Shown: piece after piece, positions 5,994 through 14,473 of the stretch
How the letters are laid out: each line of letters begins with the position of its first letter
Position numbering within the stretch: position 1 is the first letter of the stretch
Source of the DNA: CAYFJO01 sp964343305
GTDB taxonomy: Bacteria > Planctomycetota > Planctomycetia > Pirellulales > Pirellulaceae
NCBI GenBank assembly: GCA_964343305.1
Contig: CAYFJO010000094.1
Coordinates: 1-28,951 of the forward strand
Length of the DNA: 28,951 bases
Direction of reading: 5' to 3'
Position numbers and translations under genes: made by a program
Notes under the pieces: model-generated
What the model saw: the letters and a program-made list of their open reading frames with translations, nothing else
What the model was told of the DNA's origin: nothing
Database searches by the model: none

Positions 5994-8900
5994 ATGCTCA
6001 AGGCACTCGAACTGGCCGGCTTCAAAAGCTTTGCCGATAAAACGCGCTTTGAGTTTCCCGAGGGCATCACTGTGATTGTCGGACCGAACGGGTCGGGCAA
6101 GTCCAACATTGTCGACGCGATCAAATGGGTCCTCGGCGCGCAAAGTGCGAAAGCCCTTCGTGGCAAGGACATGGCCGACGTCATTTTCAAAGGCTCCGGC
6201 GGCACGTCCGGTCGCAAGGCGGCGAACACCGCCGAAGCAACCATCATCATCGACAACGCGGACAATCGTCTGCCGTATGATGCGACGGAAGTGCACATCA
6301 CGCGCCGTGTCTATCGCAGCGGCGAGGGTGAGTATCTGATCAACGGACAGGCTTGCCGATTGAAAGACATCCGCGATTTGTTTCGTGGGACCGGCGTGGG
6401 TGCCGACGCGTACAGTCTGATCGAGCAAGGCAAAGTCGACCAGATGCTGCAGGCGACGCCCAAGGATCGCCGCGCCATTTTTGAAGAAGCGGCCGGAATC
6501 AGCCGATTCAAAGCAAAAAAAATGGAAGCCCAGCGACGACTGGAACGTGTCGATCAAAACTTGCTGCGACTGTCGGACATCGTCGATGAAGTCGGCAGCC
6601 GGTTGAACAGCGTGCGATCGCAAGCGGGCAAGGCACGACGTTACCGAGAGTATAGCGAGCGGTTGCAGGCGCTGCGGACCCATGTCGGCATGGCGGACTG
6701 GCGTCGCTTGACGGAGCAGATCACTCAGCTCGAAGCTGAATTGTCCGCGTTGGGCAACGAAGCGGATGAAGTCAGCGCGCGAGGCGAATCGATCGAAGCT
6801 CGCACGTTGGAGCTGGAAATCGAGATTGCCGATGTCGACGAAACGATCCGTGACAGTGAAAGTCGCGTGACGAAGCACCGCGAGCGAATCGCAGCGATTG
6901 AGACCACTATTGGGCATGAACGATCGCGCCGCCGAGATTTGGAAGACGAACAGGCGCAACACCGGCAGCGGCTGGCTTCGATGAGTTCGCGAGCAGGTGA
7001 CTTGCACCAGCGGTTGGATGACATTCGACGTGACTTGCAGGAAGTCGAATCGAGTCACGAGACGCTGTCGGCCGAGTTGAATCGCTACAACGGGGAGGTC
7101 GACGCGATGGGCCGTTCGCTGGAGCAACTTCGCGAGGAAAACCGGCAGCGGCGTACTCGTCACGTGGAACAAATGCGTGTGTCGGCTAACTTGGGCAATG
7201 AAGTGAGCAGTTGTGAGTCGCAGTTGGCCACCACCACGGTGACGGAGAGCCGTTGCAGCGAGCGGTTGGCCGAATTGCAGACCGAATGCGAGTCACTTGC
7301 ATTGGACGCGGCAAACCATCAAGACAACGAAGTCAGGTTATCCAAAGAAACCGAGCACAAAGCCGTGCTGCTAGAAGACACGCAGCGCCGGTTGGAGGAT
7401 AGTCGGAAACAACTGTCGGGAGTCCGCGAAGAGTTGTCGAAGCATCGCCTGAGGCACAGCGCGGCAAGCGAACGTGTTGCGCTGCTTCAGGAACTGGAAG
7501 AAAAGTTGGACGGCGTGGGCGCGGGCGTCAAGGAAGTCATTGCCCAATCGCAAATCGATCGTGACGGACCGTTTACGGAAGTGCGCGGTTTGGTCGCGGA
7601 TCTGTTCCAATCAGACATTCAATATGCGGCCATGATCGATATCGCGTTGGGCGAGATTTCGCAAGCCATCGTTGTCGACGGGCATCGACTCATCGATCAG
7701 TTGTGTTCCGGAGAATTGGAACTGGTGGGCAAAGTTGGCTTCTTTTCCCTTACGCAAACTGACGATCGTGAGCCGGCGACGCTGGACTTGACGGGCGAGG
7801 CGGGCGTATTGGGACGTGCGGACGAACTGGTTCGGGTGAATGCGGAGATGCGGCCGCTTGCTCGCCGACTGCTTGGCGAGACCTGGATCGTTGCGGATTT
7901 GGCGACGGCTTGGCAACTCCGCGAGCGGACATTGGCACGGTTCGTCACCATGACAGGCGAGTTGGTCGAGCACAACGGTATGGTTGTCGTCGGCGCGGCT
8001 GATCAATCGATCGGTTTGGTGTCGCGACGGAGCGAGTTGCTGGCGCTCGAAGTCGAAATTCGCGAGCTTCAGCAGCAGATGGAACTGGTCGAACAGGAAA
8101 TCGATCGTCACCAGGCGGAGATCTATCAATACGACCAAATCGAGCAGCGGTTATCTGGCGAACACAAGGCCCTGTATTCCGAACTGACGGCCATGCGCAC
8201 TCAAGCTGCATTGGCCCAGCAGCGGTTCGAAGAGGCTGACGGCGAGCGATCGTCCGTGGAAAGGGAGTTGGAATCGGCGACCAGGCAATTGGCGATCACG
8301 AGCGAACAGTTGGCGGCAACCAAGTTGCAGTTGACGGAAGTGGACGACGAAATCGTTGCGCTGGAAAGCAGACTGGCATCCGATGTTGAGCAGCTCGAAC
8401 AACTCGAAACGCAATTCGCGGGCATCTCGGAAAAGGCGACGACGGCAAAAGTTCACGTCGCCAAGAGCGAACAAAAAGTCCAAAGCCTGCGCGCTCAGCG
8501 AAGCCAATTCGAGGAAGATCAACAGGAACGTGACCGCGCCATCTCGGAAACTTCGTCACAACTGGCCCAGTGCCTCATCCGCCAGCAACAAGCGGACCGC
8601 ACGATTTTACAAGCCACTTCGGAATTGTCGCAGCTCTATCTCGCCAAGGAAGAGTCTGGTCGCGAGACGCTAATGTACATGCGGATTCGCGGGGAACTCT
8701 CGTCCGAGCGGTCGTTGTTGTCGGCCGAATTGCAAAAGCAACGCAAGCGACATCGCAAACTAGAAGCGAAACGGCACGAGGTCGAATTGGCCGCGGGCGA
8801 AATTCGGCACGAGCGCACCACGCTGGACGAGCGATTGAAGGAAGACTATGGCATCGAAATCGCCAAGATGCCAAGCAGCGAAACTGAGGAAGAGGAGCGA

Positions 8901-9620
8901 CAGCGCGAAGAGATCGAACAGGAAATTGTTGAATTGCGACGCAAGATCAACAATATCGGCGCGGTCAATGTTGACGCGCTGTCGGAATTGGATGATTTGG
9001 AAAGTCGCTTCGAATCGCTCAACGGCCAGTATCAGGACTTGAACGACGCCAAGGATGCACTCGGTCGCATCATCAACAAGATTAACGCCGACAGTCGCAG
9101 ATTGTTTGTCGAGTCTTTGGAAGCGATCCGAACGAATTTCCAGGCGCTGTATCGACAAGCATTCGGCGGCGGCCGCGCAGACCTGGTACTGGAAGAAGAC
9201 GTGGATGTTTTGGAAGCGGGCATCGACATCATCGCCACACCGCCAGGCAAACCTGAGTTCAGTAATTCACTGCTGAGCGGCGGCGAGAAGGCGCTGACAG
9301 CGGTGTCGCTTTTGCTAGCGATCTTTCAATGTCGCCCGAGTCCTTTTTGTGTACTGGACGAAGTGGACGCTCCGTTCGACGAGGCCAACATTGGGCGGTT
9401 TATCAATGTGCTCAATGATTTCTTGGGGTGGACGAAGTTTGTCATTGTCACCCATTCAAAAAAGACGATGACGGCGGCGACAACGTTGTACGGTGTGACG
9501 ATGCAGGAATCGGGTGTGTCGAAACAGGTGTCCGTGCAATTTGAGGATGTGAGCGACGACGGACACATCTCCGCGGAGGCAATCCAGCGACACGACTCAG
9601 ATGATGCGGACGCCGCGTAA
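5994..9620 (+). CDS. smc: Chromosome segregation protein SMC
   Basis: This 1208-residue protein matches the family length (~1190). The N-terminal ATPase half opens MLKALELAGFKSFADKT and holds Walker A G30-P-N-G-S-G-K-S37. A first coiled coil runs from ~170 to ~500. A hinge at ~505-665 includes GVGAGVKEVIAQS and DIQYAAMIDIALG, and a returning coiled coil runs from ~670 to ~1040. The C-terminal half has the ABC signature L1094-SGGEK1099 and Walker B VLDEVDAPFD with catalytic E1123. SMC dimers with ScpA/ScpB act as the bacterial condensin that individualises replicated chromosomes; the scp genes are not nearby. All key residues are intact. There is no Shine-Dalgarno before the ATG. The 40-bp gap from the FlgI-like gene suggests possible co-transcription. 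Confidence 0.98.
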   Translation: MLKALELAGFKSFADKTRFEFPEGITVIVGPNGSGKSNIVDAIKWVLGAQSAKALRGKDMADVIFKGSGGTSGRKAANTAEATIIIDNADNRLPYDATEVHITRRVYRSGEGEYLINGQACRLKDIRDLFRGTGVGADAYSLIEQGKVDQMLQATPKDRRAIFEEAAGISRFKAKKMEAQRRLERVDQNLLRLSDIVDEVGSRLNSVRSQAGKARRYREYSERLQALRTHVGMADWRRLTEQITQLEAELSALGNEADEVSARGESIEARTLELEIEIADVDETIRDSESRVTKHRERIAAIETTIGHERSRRRDLEDEQAQHRQRLASMSSRAGDLHQRLDDIRRDLQEVESSHETLSAELNRYNGEVDAMGRSLEQLREENRQRRTRHVEQMRVSANLGNEVSSCESQLATTTVTESRCSERLAELQTECESLALDAANHQDNEVRLSKETEHKAVLLEDTQRRLEDSRKQLSGVREELSKHRLRHSAASERVALLQELEEKLDGVGAGVKEVIAQSQIDRDGPFTEVRGLVADLFQSDIQYAAMIDIALGEISQAIVVDGHRLIDQLCSGELELVGKVGFFSLTQTDDREPATLDLTGEAGVLGRADELVRVNAEMRPLARRLLGETWIVADLATAWQLRERTLARFVTMTGELVEHNGMVVVGAADQSIGLVSRRSELLALEVEIRELQQQMELVEQEIDRHQAEIYQYDQIEQRLSGEHKALYSELTAMRTQAALAQQRFEEADGERSSVERELESATRQLAITSEQLAATKLQLTEVDDEIVALESRLASDVEQLEQLETQFAGISEKATTAKVHVAKSEQKVQSLRAQRSQFEEDQQERDRAISETSSQLAQCLIRQQQADRTILQATSELSQLYLAKEESGRETLMYMRIRGELSSERSLLSAELQKQRKRHRKLEAKRHEVELAAGEIRHERTTLDERLKEDYGIEIAKMPSSETEEEERQREEIEQEIVELRRKINNIGAVNVDALSELDDLESRFESLNGQYQDLNDAKDALGRIINKINADSRRLFVESLEAIRTNFQALYRQAFGGGRADLVLEEDVDVLEAGIDIIATPPGKPEFSNSLLSGGEKALTAVSLLLAIFQCRPSPFCVLDEVDAPFDEANIGRFINVLNDFLGWTKFVIVTHSKKTMTAATTLYGVTMQESGVSKQVSVQFEDVSDDGHISAEAIQRHDSDDADAA

Positions 9621-9650
9621 GGATCATCGCGATTTAGCATCGCTACATTC

Positions 9651-9669
9651 GGAAAAACCAGATTTTTCC
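9651..9669 (+). terminator. Weak terminator-like hairpin after smc
   Basis: GGAAAAA (9651-9657) and TTTTTCC (9663-9669) pair around a 5-nt loop, 31 nt after the smc stop. The T run is inside the stem, so it is not a classical intrinsic terminator. It opens the 809-bp gap 9621-10429, where apart from the doubtful small ORF below I see no gene on either strand. Confidence 0.25.
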
Positions 9670-9763
9670 ACCGCACGTTACCCAGATTCACAGATCAACA
9701 ATCTCGCCCCCGCAGGAAATCTTTCTGCGATCCGAATCTTGGCTTGCAACCCGAATCTCTTAT

Positions 9764-10021
9764 GTGATCCGTTTGACTAAGACTAATCGTTACAACGAGT
9801 TGCGTCATCAGGATCGTGAGGAAGCGGACCTCAATTGGCATCTGATCCAGCGCACAAATCGTGTTGCGCCATACGATTGGAGAAACTTTCTAAAGTCATC
9901 CACCCAGATCTAACGAAACTTACTATCGGAAGGATTGTTTTACGACGTCCCGATTTCGCCCTTATGGCGATTGAAGGTCTACGCGACGCAAAACGATTCG
10001 TCCAAGGGGGGACCTGCCTGA
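9764..10021 (+). pseudogene. Possible small ORF interrupted by one stop codon
   Basis: From a GTG at 9764, a 49-codon frame (including TKTNRYNELRHQDREEADL and APYDWRNFLKSS) stops with TAA at 9911-9913. The same frame then continues for another 35 codons (NLLSEGLFYDVPISPLWRL) to TGA at 10019-10021. The amino-acid mixture looks protein-like on both sides of the TAA. I recognise no family. It may be a decayed small gene or chance. A GAGGCG-T5-CGCCTT hairpin lies at the end. Confidence 0.2.
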
Positions 10022-10429
10022 GGCGTTTTTCGCCTTCGAAACAGGGCCGATTGTCGACACGACCCGCGTGGCAACACCGGCCTTTGCATGTCCTATTAAA
10101 TTGACGCCGTGCATGGTTAGCTCGGTTGTTGGACTGGTAAGTAAAAGAGGAACCTCACAGTATTTTACCTATTTTACTTTTTTTAACCAAACTCCAAACG
10201 ACGAGCTTACCGATGTTATTCCTGAGGCGCGGATCAGAAGGATTTGATCCTTTGCCACTGAGAAGCGAATTATTGTAGCCCTGACCCAGATGTAAGTGAA
10301 TCTTGCCGGTGCCCACAGCCGGCGAAGGAGCGATCCTAACGGAGTGGATTCACGAACAACGGGGCGAGGACAGCCGCGGCCACCGCCCGCGGTATGGAAG
10401 ATGTCAACGAGTGAAACGGAGAACCCGCG

Positions 10430-11002
10430 ATGAAGGTTTTCACAACTGGACAGGTCGCAAAAATCTGTAAAGTGGCCCCGCGCACGGTTAGCAAATGGTT
10501 CGATTCGGGACGCCTTAAAGGTTACCGAATCCCCGGATCGCAAGACCGACGGATACCGCGCGAGTACCTGATCAAATTCTTGAAAGAACATGGTATGCCC
10601 TTGGGTGACCTTGAAGACGAGGCCATGGCCAAAGTCTTGATCGTTGCACAGGATCAAATCTTGATCGAGAATCTGAAGCGTGAATTGCCGCCTGAGAAGT
10701 CGTTCAAGGTTGCCGTGGCAGCCAGTGGCTTCGTGGCTGGAATTCAAGCGGAAAGTTTCCATCCAGACTGTATTATCACGGACTTCTCGATTGGTAAGGT
10801 CGAAGCTTTGCAGATTTGTCAAAACCTGCGTAAGAATACCGACTTTGGCGAAACGATCTTGATCGCTTTGCTGCCGGACGATGGATCGAGCATGACGTTC
10901 GATCGATCGAGTATCAACGAGACGTTCAAAAAGCCGTTCGATGCCAGTTTGTTGGCCGAACGACTTCGCACATTGATCGGTGCCAAGAAGGAACTCGTGT
11001 AA
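10430..11002 (+). CDS. HTH (BldC/MerR-like) fused to a receiver domain
   Basis: In this 190-residue protein, residues 1-55 form a winged helix-turn-helix of the BldC/excisionase type (TTGQVAKICKVAPRTVSKWF, then DSGRLKGYRIPG and RRIPREYLIKFL). Residues ~66-188 form a CheY-like receiver with the Asp of the ITDFSIG strand at D118 and the conserved Lys-Pro at K167-P168. The acidic pair normally near the start of a receiver is reduced to AQDQ (D75), so phosphorylation may be weak or absent. The order DNA-binding then receiver is reversed relative to ordinary response regulators. The ATG follows GGAG by 7 nt, a clear ribosome site, after a GC-rich leader containing CCGCGG inverted arms. It is a single-gene unit closed by an intrinsic terminator. 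No cognate kinase is adjacent. Confidence 0.88.
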   Translation: MKVFTTGQVAKICKVAPRTVSKWFDSGRLKGYRIPGSQDRRIPREYLIKFLKEHGMPLGDLEDEAMAKVLIVAQDQILIENLKRELPPEKSFKVAVAASGFVAGIQAESFHPDCIITDFSIGKVEALQICQNLRKNTDFGETILIALLPDDGSSMTFDRSSINETFKKPFDASLLAERLRTLIGAKKELV

Positions 11003-11070
11003 CTCACGCGTGACAATTGGCACACTTGAGCCTTTCGACTCGCCGCCGCAAATTCGAATGCTCGCACAAC

Positions 11071-11101
11071 CCGTCGCGGATGGCCCCCGCGACGGTTTTT
11101 T
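11071..11101 (+). terminator. Intrinsic terminator of the HTH-receiver gene
   Basis: CCGTCGCG (11071-11078) pairs perfectly with CGCGACGG (11088-11095) across a 9-nt loop, followed by six T. It lies 69 bp after the stop codon. Confidence 0.88.
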
Positions 11102-11148
11102 CGTTTCTTGGCTCAAAATGATTCGGTTCACGAGTGAAAGTGAACTTT

Positions 11149-11511
11149 CTATTTAGAAGTCAATAGAACTCTCAACAACCATCCCAAAAGTGTTTGCAGT
11201 ATGTAGGCGTACGCCGCAAATAGAATTGCGCCAGGGATGGCAATGTAGAGAAGGGCCGCAATTTCAGAGGAAAAACCTGTACCTGGGACAACCGTAAAGA
11301 GACTCAAAGGAAAGTCAATCGCAAACCACGCAATCCAGGTCATTTCACTCTCTGGGTCGGTAATGGGTGGGTTCTCAAGCCAGAACCATATCAATGAGAT
11401 CGTGTGAAGTACTGCCGAAAAAATGGGGAACCAACACTTTCGCCACTTGGTTTTAGGAGGTTTAGACGACACGTGCTCCACTTGACCAGCGTTAGGATTC
11501 CCATCTTCCAT
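11149..11511 (-). CDS. Small membrane protein, function unknown
   Basis: This 120-residue protein has a hydrophilic N-terminus (~25 residues, with KPPKTKWRK) and about three membrane segments. These lie at roughly residues 27-45 (WFPIFSAVLHTISLIWFWL), 59-78 and 83-112. No motif or family is recognised. The ATG is at 11511-11509 without a strong ribosome site. The gene is convergent with the HTH-receiver gene across the terminator and divergent from moaC. The 111-bp gap 11512-11622 should hold promoters for both directions. Confidence 0.6.
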   Translation of the reverse strand: MEDGNPNAGQVEHVSSKPPKTKWRKCWFPIFSAVLHTISLIWFWLENPPITDPESEMTWIAWFAIDFPLSLFTVVPGTGFSSEIAALLYIAIPGAILFAAYAYILQTLLGWLLRVLLTSK

Positions 11512-11586
11512 CAGCTCATCTTAACGAGTTGCATTCGCAAATACTTTGCGGTTATTCAAGCGCCTACATTACCACGGCGAAACCCC

Positions 11587-11614
11587 TCGACGGCGATTTA
11601 ACCTGCTCTAGAAT
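11587..11614 (+). promoter_or_regulatory. Candidate promoter for moaC, possibly leaderless
   Basis: TCGACG (11587-11592) and TAGAAT (11609-11614) are separated by 16 bp. The -10 box ends only 8 bp before the moaC ATG, so a normal start point would fall within a base or two of the ATG and give a leaderless transcript. No Shine-Dalgarno is present, which agrees. Confidence 0.4.
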
Positions 11615-11622
11615 GACAAGTT

Positions 11623-12120
11623 ATGAACGAACTCACCCATTTCGACGAGACAGGCGCAAGTCGGATGGTCGACGTTGGTTCTAAACCGATCACGCAGCGC
11701 GTGGCCCGCGCTTCGGCCAGGATTCGGATGCAACTCGGCACACTGACGCGAATCCGCGACAAGGCGATGTCGAAAGGCGATGTGCTGGAGGTTGCCCGAC
11801 TGGCCGGTATCATGGCTGCGAAACGAACATCGGATTTGATTCCATTGTGTCATCCTTTGGCATTGGAGTCGGTGACGATCAACTTTGAATTCGTTGACGA
11901 CACGACGGTCGTGATTCAATCGCAGGCACAAATCACGGCCAAGACCGGAGTGGAAATGGAAGCGCTGGTTGCGGCCAGCACGGCGGCCCTGACAGTTTAC
12001 GACATGTGCAAATCAATCGATCGCAGTATGACAATCGAATCGATTCGCGTAGAGGAAAAGTCCGGTGGCAAAAGCGGACACTTTGTTCGAGAGGAAGAAG
12101 CCAGTGAGTCAGACGGTTAA
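11623..12120 (+). CDS. moaC: Cyclic pyranopterin monophosphate synthase MoaC
   Basis: This 165-residue protein matches MoaC length. It converts the cyclic 3',8-dihydro-GTP made by MoaA into cyclic pyranopterin monophosphate, the first pathway intermediate of molybdenum cofactor synthesis. Key positions are present: SRMVDVGSKP at the N-terminus, K51, LIPLC76-H77-PL, TGVE111-M-E113-AL, and the Y-D127-MCK130-SIDRSM active-site segment. No other mo- gene is in the window, so the pathway must be scattered. The downstream polyprenyl synthase start overlaps the moaC end by 17 bp, implying translational coupling of two functionally unrelated genes. The C-terminal KSGGKSGHFVREE tail is typical. Confidence 0.96.
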   Translation: MNELTHFDETGASRMVDVGSKPITQRVARASARIRMQLGTLTRIRDKAMSKGDVLEVARLAGIMAAKRTSDLIPLCHPLALESVTINFEFVDDTTVVIQSQAQITAKTGVEMEALVAASTAALTVYDMCKSIDRSMTIESIRVEEKSGGKSGHFVREEEASESDG

Positions 12121-13108
12121 TCATAACGGCGCGACATCTGAAGCGCTTGGGTTGCTGTATGCACCCATCCAAGAGGAACTTGCGGAGGTCGAACGGATCC
12201 TGCGCGAGGAGTTGCGCAGCGATCATCCCTACGTCGACGAACTGGTTCGATACGGTTGCATGCTGGGTGGCAAACGCCTCCGGCCAGCGCTGTTGCTTTT
12301 GACCGCCAAGGCAACCGGCACGCTATCAGAAAACCATTTGCTGCTGGCCGCCGTCATGGAGATGATCCACACGGCCACGTTGATCCACGACGATGTCCTG
12401 GATGAGGCCGACCAACGGCGTCATCTAGCGACGGTCAACGCGCGTTGGAACAATGAATCCAGCGTACTGCTGGGCGACTATCTGTTTACACACTCATTTT
12501 ATCTGGCCAGCACACTCAACAGCACCGATGCATGTCAGATCATTGGCCGCACGACAAACAAGGTTTGCGAGGGCGAATTGCGACAAATTGGCAGCCGCGG
12601 CAACTACGAACTGGACGAGAGCGAGTACCTGCAAATCATCGACGCCAAGACCGCGGAATTGTGTGCCTGCTGTTGTCGGCTCGGCGCAACCTATTCCTGC
12701 GCTTCCAGCGAAATCGTCGACCGAGTCGCGCGATATGGCCGTTGCCTGGGCATTGCCTTTCAAATTGCGGACGACTTGCTCGACCTGCAAGGGGATGAAG
12801 TCAATACAGGCAAATCGCTGGGGACAGACTTGGAAAAGGAGAAACCAACACTTCCGCTGATCCGCCTGTTGGAACTTGCGGACGAGGATGAAAGACGGAC
12901 GTTGATCAATCTGCTCACGTCCGATGAGCTTATCACGCGTGAATCGTTAATGCCATGGTTGGAACGATACGGAGCGTTGAGCTACGCCGTTGAGAAAGCT
13001 GCCTGGTATGCGAATCAGGCGCGTGAGGAACTGTCGTTGCTGACCGAGTCACCGTCTCAGCAAGTGCTTGCGATGTTGCCGGAATTCGTCGTCATGCGGA
13101 CGAGCTAA
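12104..13108 (+). CDS. Long-chain polyprenyl diphosphate synthase
   Basis: I take the GTG at 12104 (MSQTVNHNG) as start because AGGAAG lies 7-8 nt upstream, giving 334 residues; an earlier GTG at 12065 would overlap moaC by 56 bp. The first Asp-rich motif is D96-D-V-L-D100 after MIHTATLIH. The second is D223-D-L-L-D227 after GIAFQIA. GGKRLRPAL is the isopentenyl-PP binding segment. Small residues (T, A) upstream of the first motif, rather than bulky aromatics, fit a long product. A likely role is the isoprenoid tail of menaquinone, the probable quinone for the succinate dehydrogenase in this window. Chain length cannot be fixed from sequence. The neighbour nrdR is convergent, with only 4 bp between stops. 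Confidence 0.92.
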   Translation: MSQTVNHNGATSEALGLLYAPIQEELAEVERILREELRSDHPYVDELVRYGCMLGGKRLRPALLLLTAKATGTLSENHLLLAAVMEMIHTATLIHDDVLDEADQRRHLATVNARWNNESSVLLGDYLFTHSFYLASTLNSTDACQIIGRTTNKVCEGELRQIGSRGNYELDESEYLQIIDAKTAELCACCCRLGATYSCASSEIVDRVARYGRCLGIAFQIADDLLDLQGDEVNTGKSLGTDLEKEKPTLPLIRLLELADEDERRTLINLLTSDELITRESLMPWLERYGALSYAVEKAAWYANQAREELSLLTESPSQQVLAMLPEFVVMRTS

Positions 13109-13112
13109 GCCG

Positions 13113-13580
13113 CTAATCACCCTGCTGCTTTCGCTGCAACATAGGTTGCAATTCGTCAACAAAATCCCGAACATCTTCAAACTTGCGATAGACGCTGGCA
13201 AACCGCACATAGGCCACTTCGTCCAGCAGCCGCAGCCGATCCATGATCAATTCACCCAACTCCTGGCTTTCGACTTCCATGTCCAGATTGTCGTAAGCGA
13301 AATTCTCCAAATCGGAAACGATCGATTCGACATCACTCTCTTTCACGGGCCGTTTCCAGCACGCCTTCATCAAGCCCTGCCGGATCTTTTGTGGATCGAA
13401 CGGTTCTCGGACACCGTCCTGTTTGACCACTTTGATCGGCATCTCTTCGAGACGTTCATAAGTCGTGTATCGCCGCGTGCAACTGACACATTCACGCCGC
13501 CGTCGAATGGCGAAACCGTCTTCGCTGATTCGCGAATCCACAACCTTGTCATTATCAGCACGACAAAACGGGCATTTCAT
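13113..13580 (-). CDS. nrdR: Transcriptional repressor NrdR
   Basis: The protein has 155 residues from the ATG at 13580, the standard NrdR start (MKCPFC); upstream in-frame starts would add 31 unrelated residues. The zinc ribbon is C3-P-F-C6 with C31-V-S-C34. The DSRxxxDGxxIRRRREC segment lies between, and an ATP-cone (VVKQDGVREPFDPQKIRQGL) fills residues ~46-136. NrdR senses ATP/dATP and represses ribonucleotide reductase genes through NrdR boxes; none of its targets is in this window. The C-terminus (VAYVRFASVYRKFEDVRDF) is typical. Length and all ligands are intact. Confidence 0.97.
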   Translation of the reverse strand: MKCPFCRADNDKVVDSRISEDGFAIRRRRECVSCTRRYTTYERLEEMPIKVVKQDGVREPFDPQKIRQGLMKACWKRPVKESDVESIVSDLENFAYDNLDMEVESQELGELIMDRLRLLDEVAYVRFASVYRKFEDVRDFVDELQPMLQRKQQGD

Positions 13581-13671
13581 AGACCCAAATATACAAAGGC
13601 GCAACTCGAACGAATAGTCAATTATGGCTAAAACCTCGATCGTAATCCCAACTTTTAGCAAGACCATCGGC

Positions 13672-13700
13672 ATGACGCCGTCGATGGGATTTCGTATAAT
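13672..13700 (+). promoter_or_regulatory. Sigma70-type promoter of the PH-domain gene
   Basis: ATGACG (13672-13677), a 17-bp spacer, then a consensus TATAAT (13695-13700). A start near 13707 gives a ~70-nt leader to the ATG at 13778. It lies in the 197-bp divergent gap shared with nrdR. Confidence 0.6.
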
Positions 13701-13777
13701 TCGGGCGTGGTGCTAGACTGGGTCTCCATCACATAGCAGGTCTTTAAACTTCCTCATCTATTCGAAAGTTGAGTTTC

Positions 13778-14371
13778 ATGGCAAACGCGAGTGACGAATC
13801 CAAGGACAAACCTTCCGCCACGGACCCATTCAGCAAAGCTGGCAGCGGCGACGGAGAAGACAGCGGACCGGAAGAAACAGTGTGGGAAGAGACTTATTCG
13901 GCCAAGGAGATTATCGAAACTTGGCTGGTCCTCATTCCCCTCACCATTCTCATCGCCGGCGGCACGATCTACTTGGTCTACAACGTGGAAACAGTGGTGG
14001 CATATTCCTACTACGCTTGGTTGATCCTGGCACTCGTTTTGGTCCTGATGTGGGGTATTCCGATGTGCAAGGTCGCGTATAAGAAGATGTCCTATCATTA
14101 CAAACTTACGACGGAGCGGCTCATTCATCGTGAAGGGTTTTTCGTTCGCCAAACGGATCAAGTCGAGTTGTTCGACATCCGTGATGTAAGTTTTCGGCAG
14201 AATTTAATTGAGTCGTTCCTTGGCGTGGGCACGATTGTTATTGAATCGGTGGACAAGTCGCATCCAAAACTTGAATTGGAAGGCATCCAGAACGTCAAAG
14301 AACGCACGGACGACATCGATCGGATGCGTCGCAAGATTCAAGAAGGGCAGCGATTGCGAATGGACAGCTAG
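13778..14371 (+). CDS. PH-domain (bPH_2/DUF304-like) membrane protein
   Basis: The protein has 197 residues from the ATG at 13778; a TTG three codons earlier is the alternative. The first ~40 residues are acidic and low complexity. Two membrane helices follow, at about residues 47-68 (WLVLIPLTILIAGGTIYLVY) and 75-97 (YYAWLILALVLVLMWGIPM). The C-terminal half is the bacterial PH-like domain: YKLTTERLIHREGFFVRQTDQVELFDIRDV and then GTIVIES. This arrangement is common for DUF304/bPH_2 proteins, which sit at the inner membrane and whose biochemical role is unknown. A C-terminal charged helix (RTDDIDRMRRKIQEGQR) follows. rph starts 102 bp downstream. Confidence 0.85.
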   Translation: MANASDESKDKPSATDPFSKAGSGDGEDSGPEETVWEETYSAKEIIETWLVLIPLTILIAGGTIYLVYNVETVVAYSYYAWLILALVLVLMWGIPMCKVAYKKMSYHYKLTTERLIHREGFFVRQTDQVELFDIRDVSFRQNLIESFLGVGTIVIESVDKSHPKLELEGIQNVKERTDDIDRMRRKIQEGQRLRMDS

Positions 14372-14411
14372 TGGTTCGGCGGACGGCGGGGTGCTTTTGT
14401 TGACGGTGGCC

Positions 14412-14427
14412 TGTGATTAGAATCACG
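14412..14427. promoter_or_regulatory. CRP/FNR-type palindrome upstream of rph
   Basis: TGTGATTAGAATCACG contains TGTGA-N6-TCAC, which equals the CRP half-site pattern except at the last base. It lies 47 bp before the rph start and includes TAGAAT, a possible -10 box, so binding there would repress. It may also be coincidence. Confidence 0.3.
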
Positions 14428-14473
14428 CCTTCGTTGCAATCGATTCACTTTTTCATGGACGTTCCGCAAACAG

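Noticed and set aside
5979..7172. A 397-codon minus-strand reading frame
   Set aside because: It lies antisense to the N-terminal half of smc, including the Walker A region; no recognisable protein features.
9835..10104. An 89-codon plus-strand frame from a TTG
   Set aside because: Low-quality start, no ribosome site, composition unlike protein; the alternative frame at 9764-10021 looks more protein-like.
10231..10257. Alternative hairpins GGATCA/TGATCC and AAGGAT/ATCCTT in the HTH-receiver leader, resembling a riboswitch-like switch
   Set aside because: Stems are only 6 bp and no known riboswitch core surrounds them; probably chance.
10169..11131. A 320-codon minus-strand reading frame
   Set aside because: It covers the HTH-receiver gene and its terminator on the opposite strand; no domain or plausible start context.
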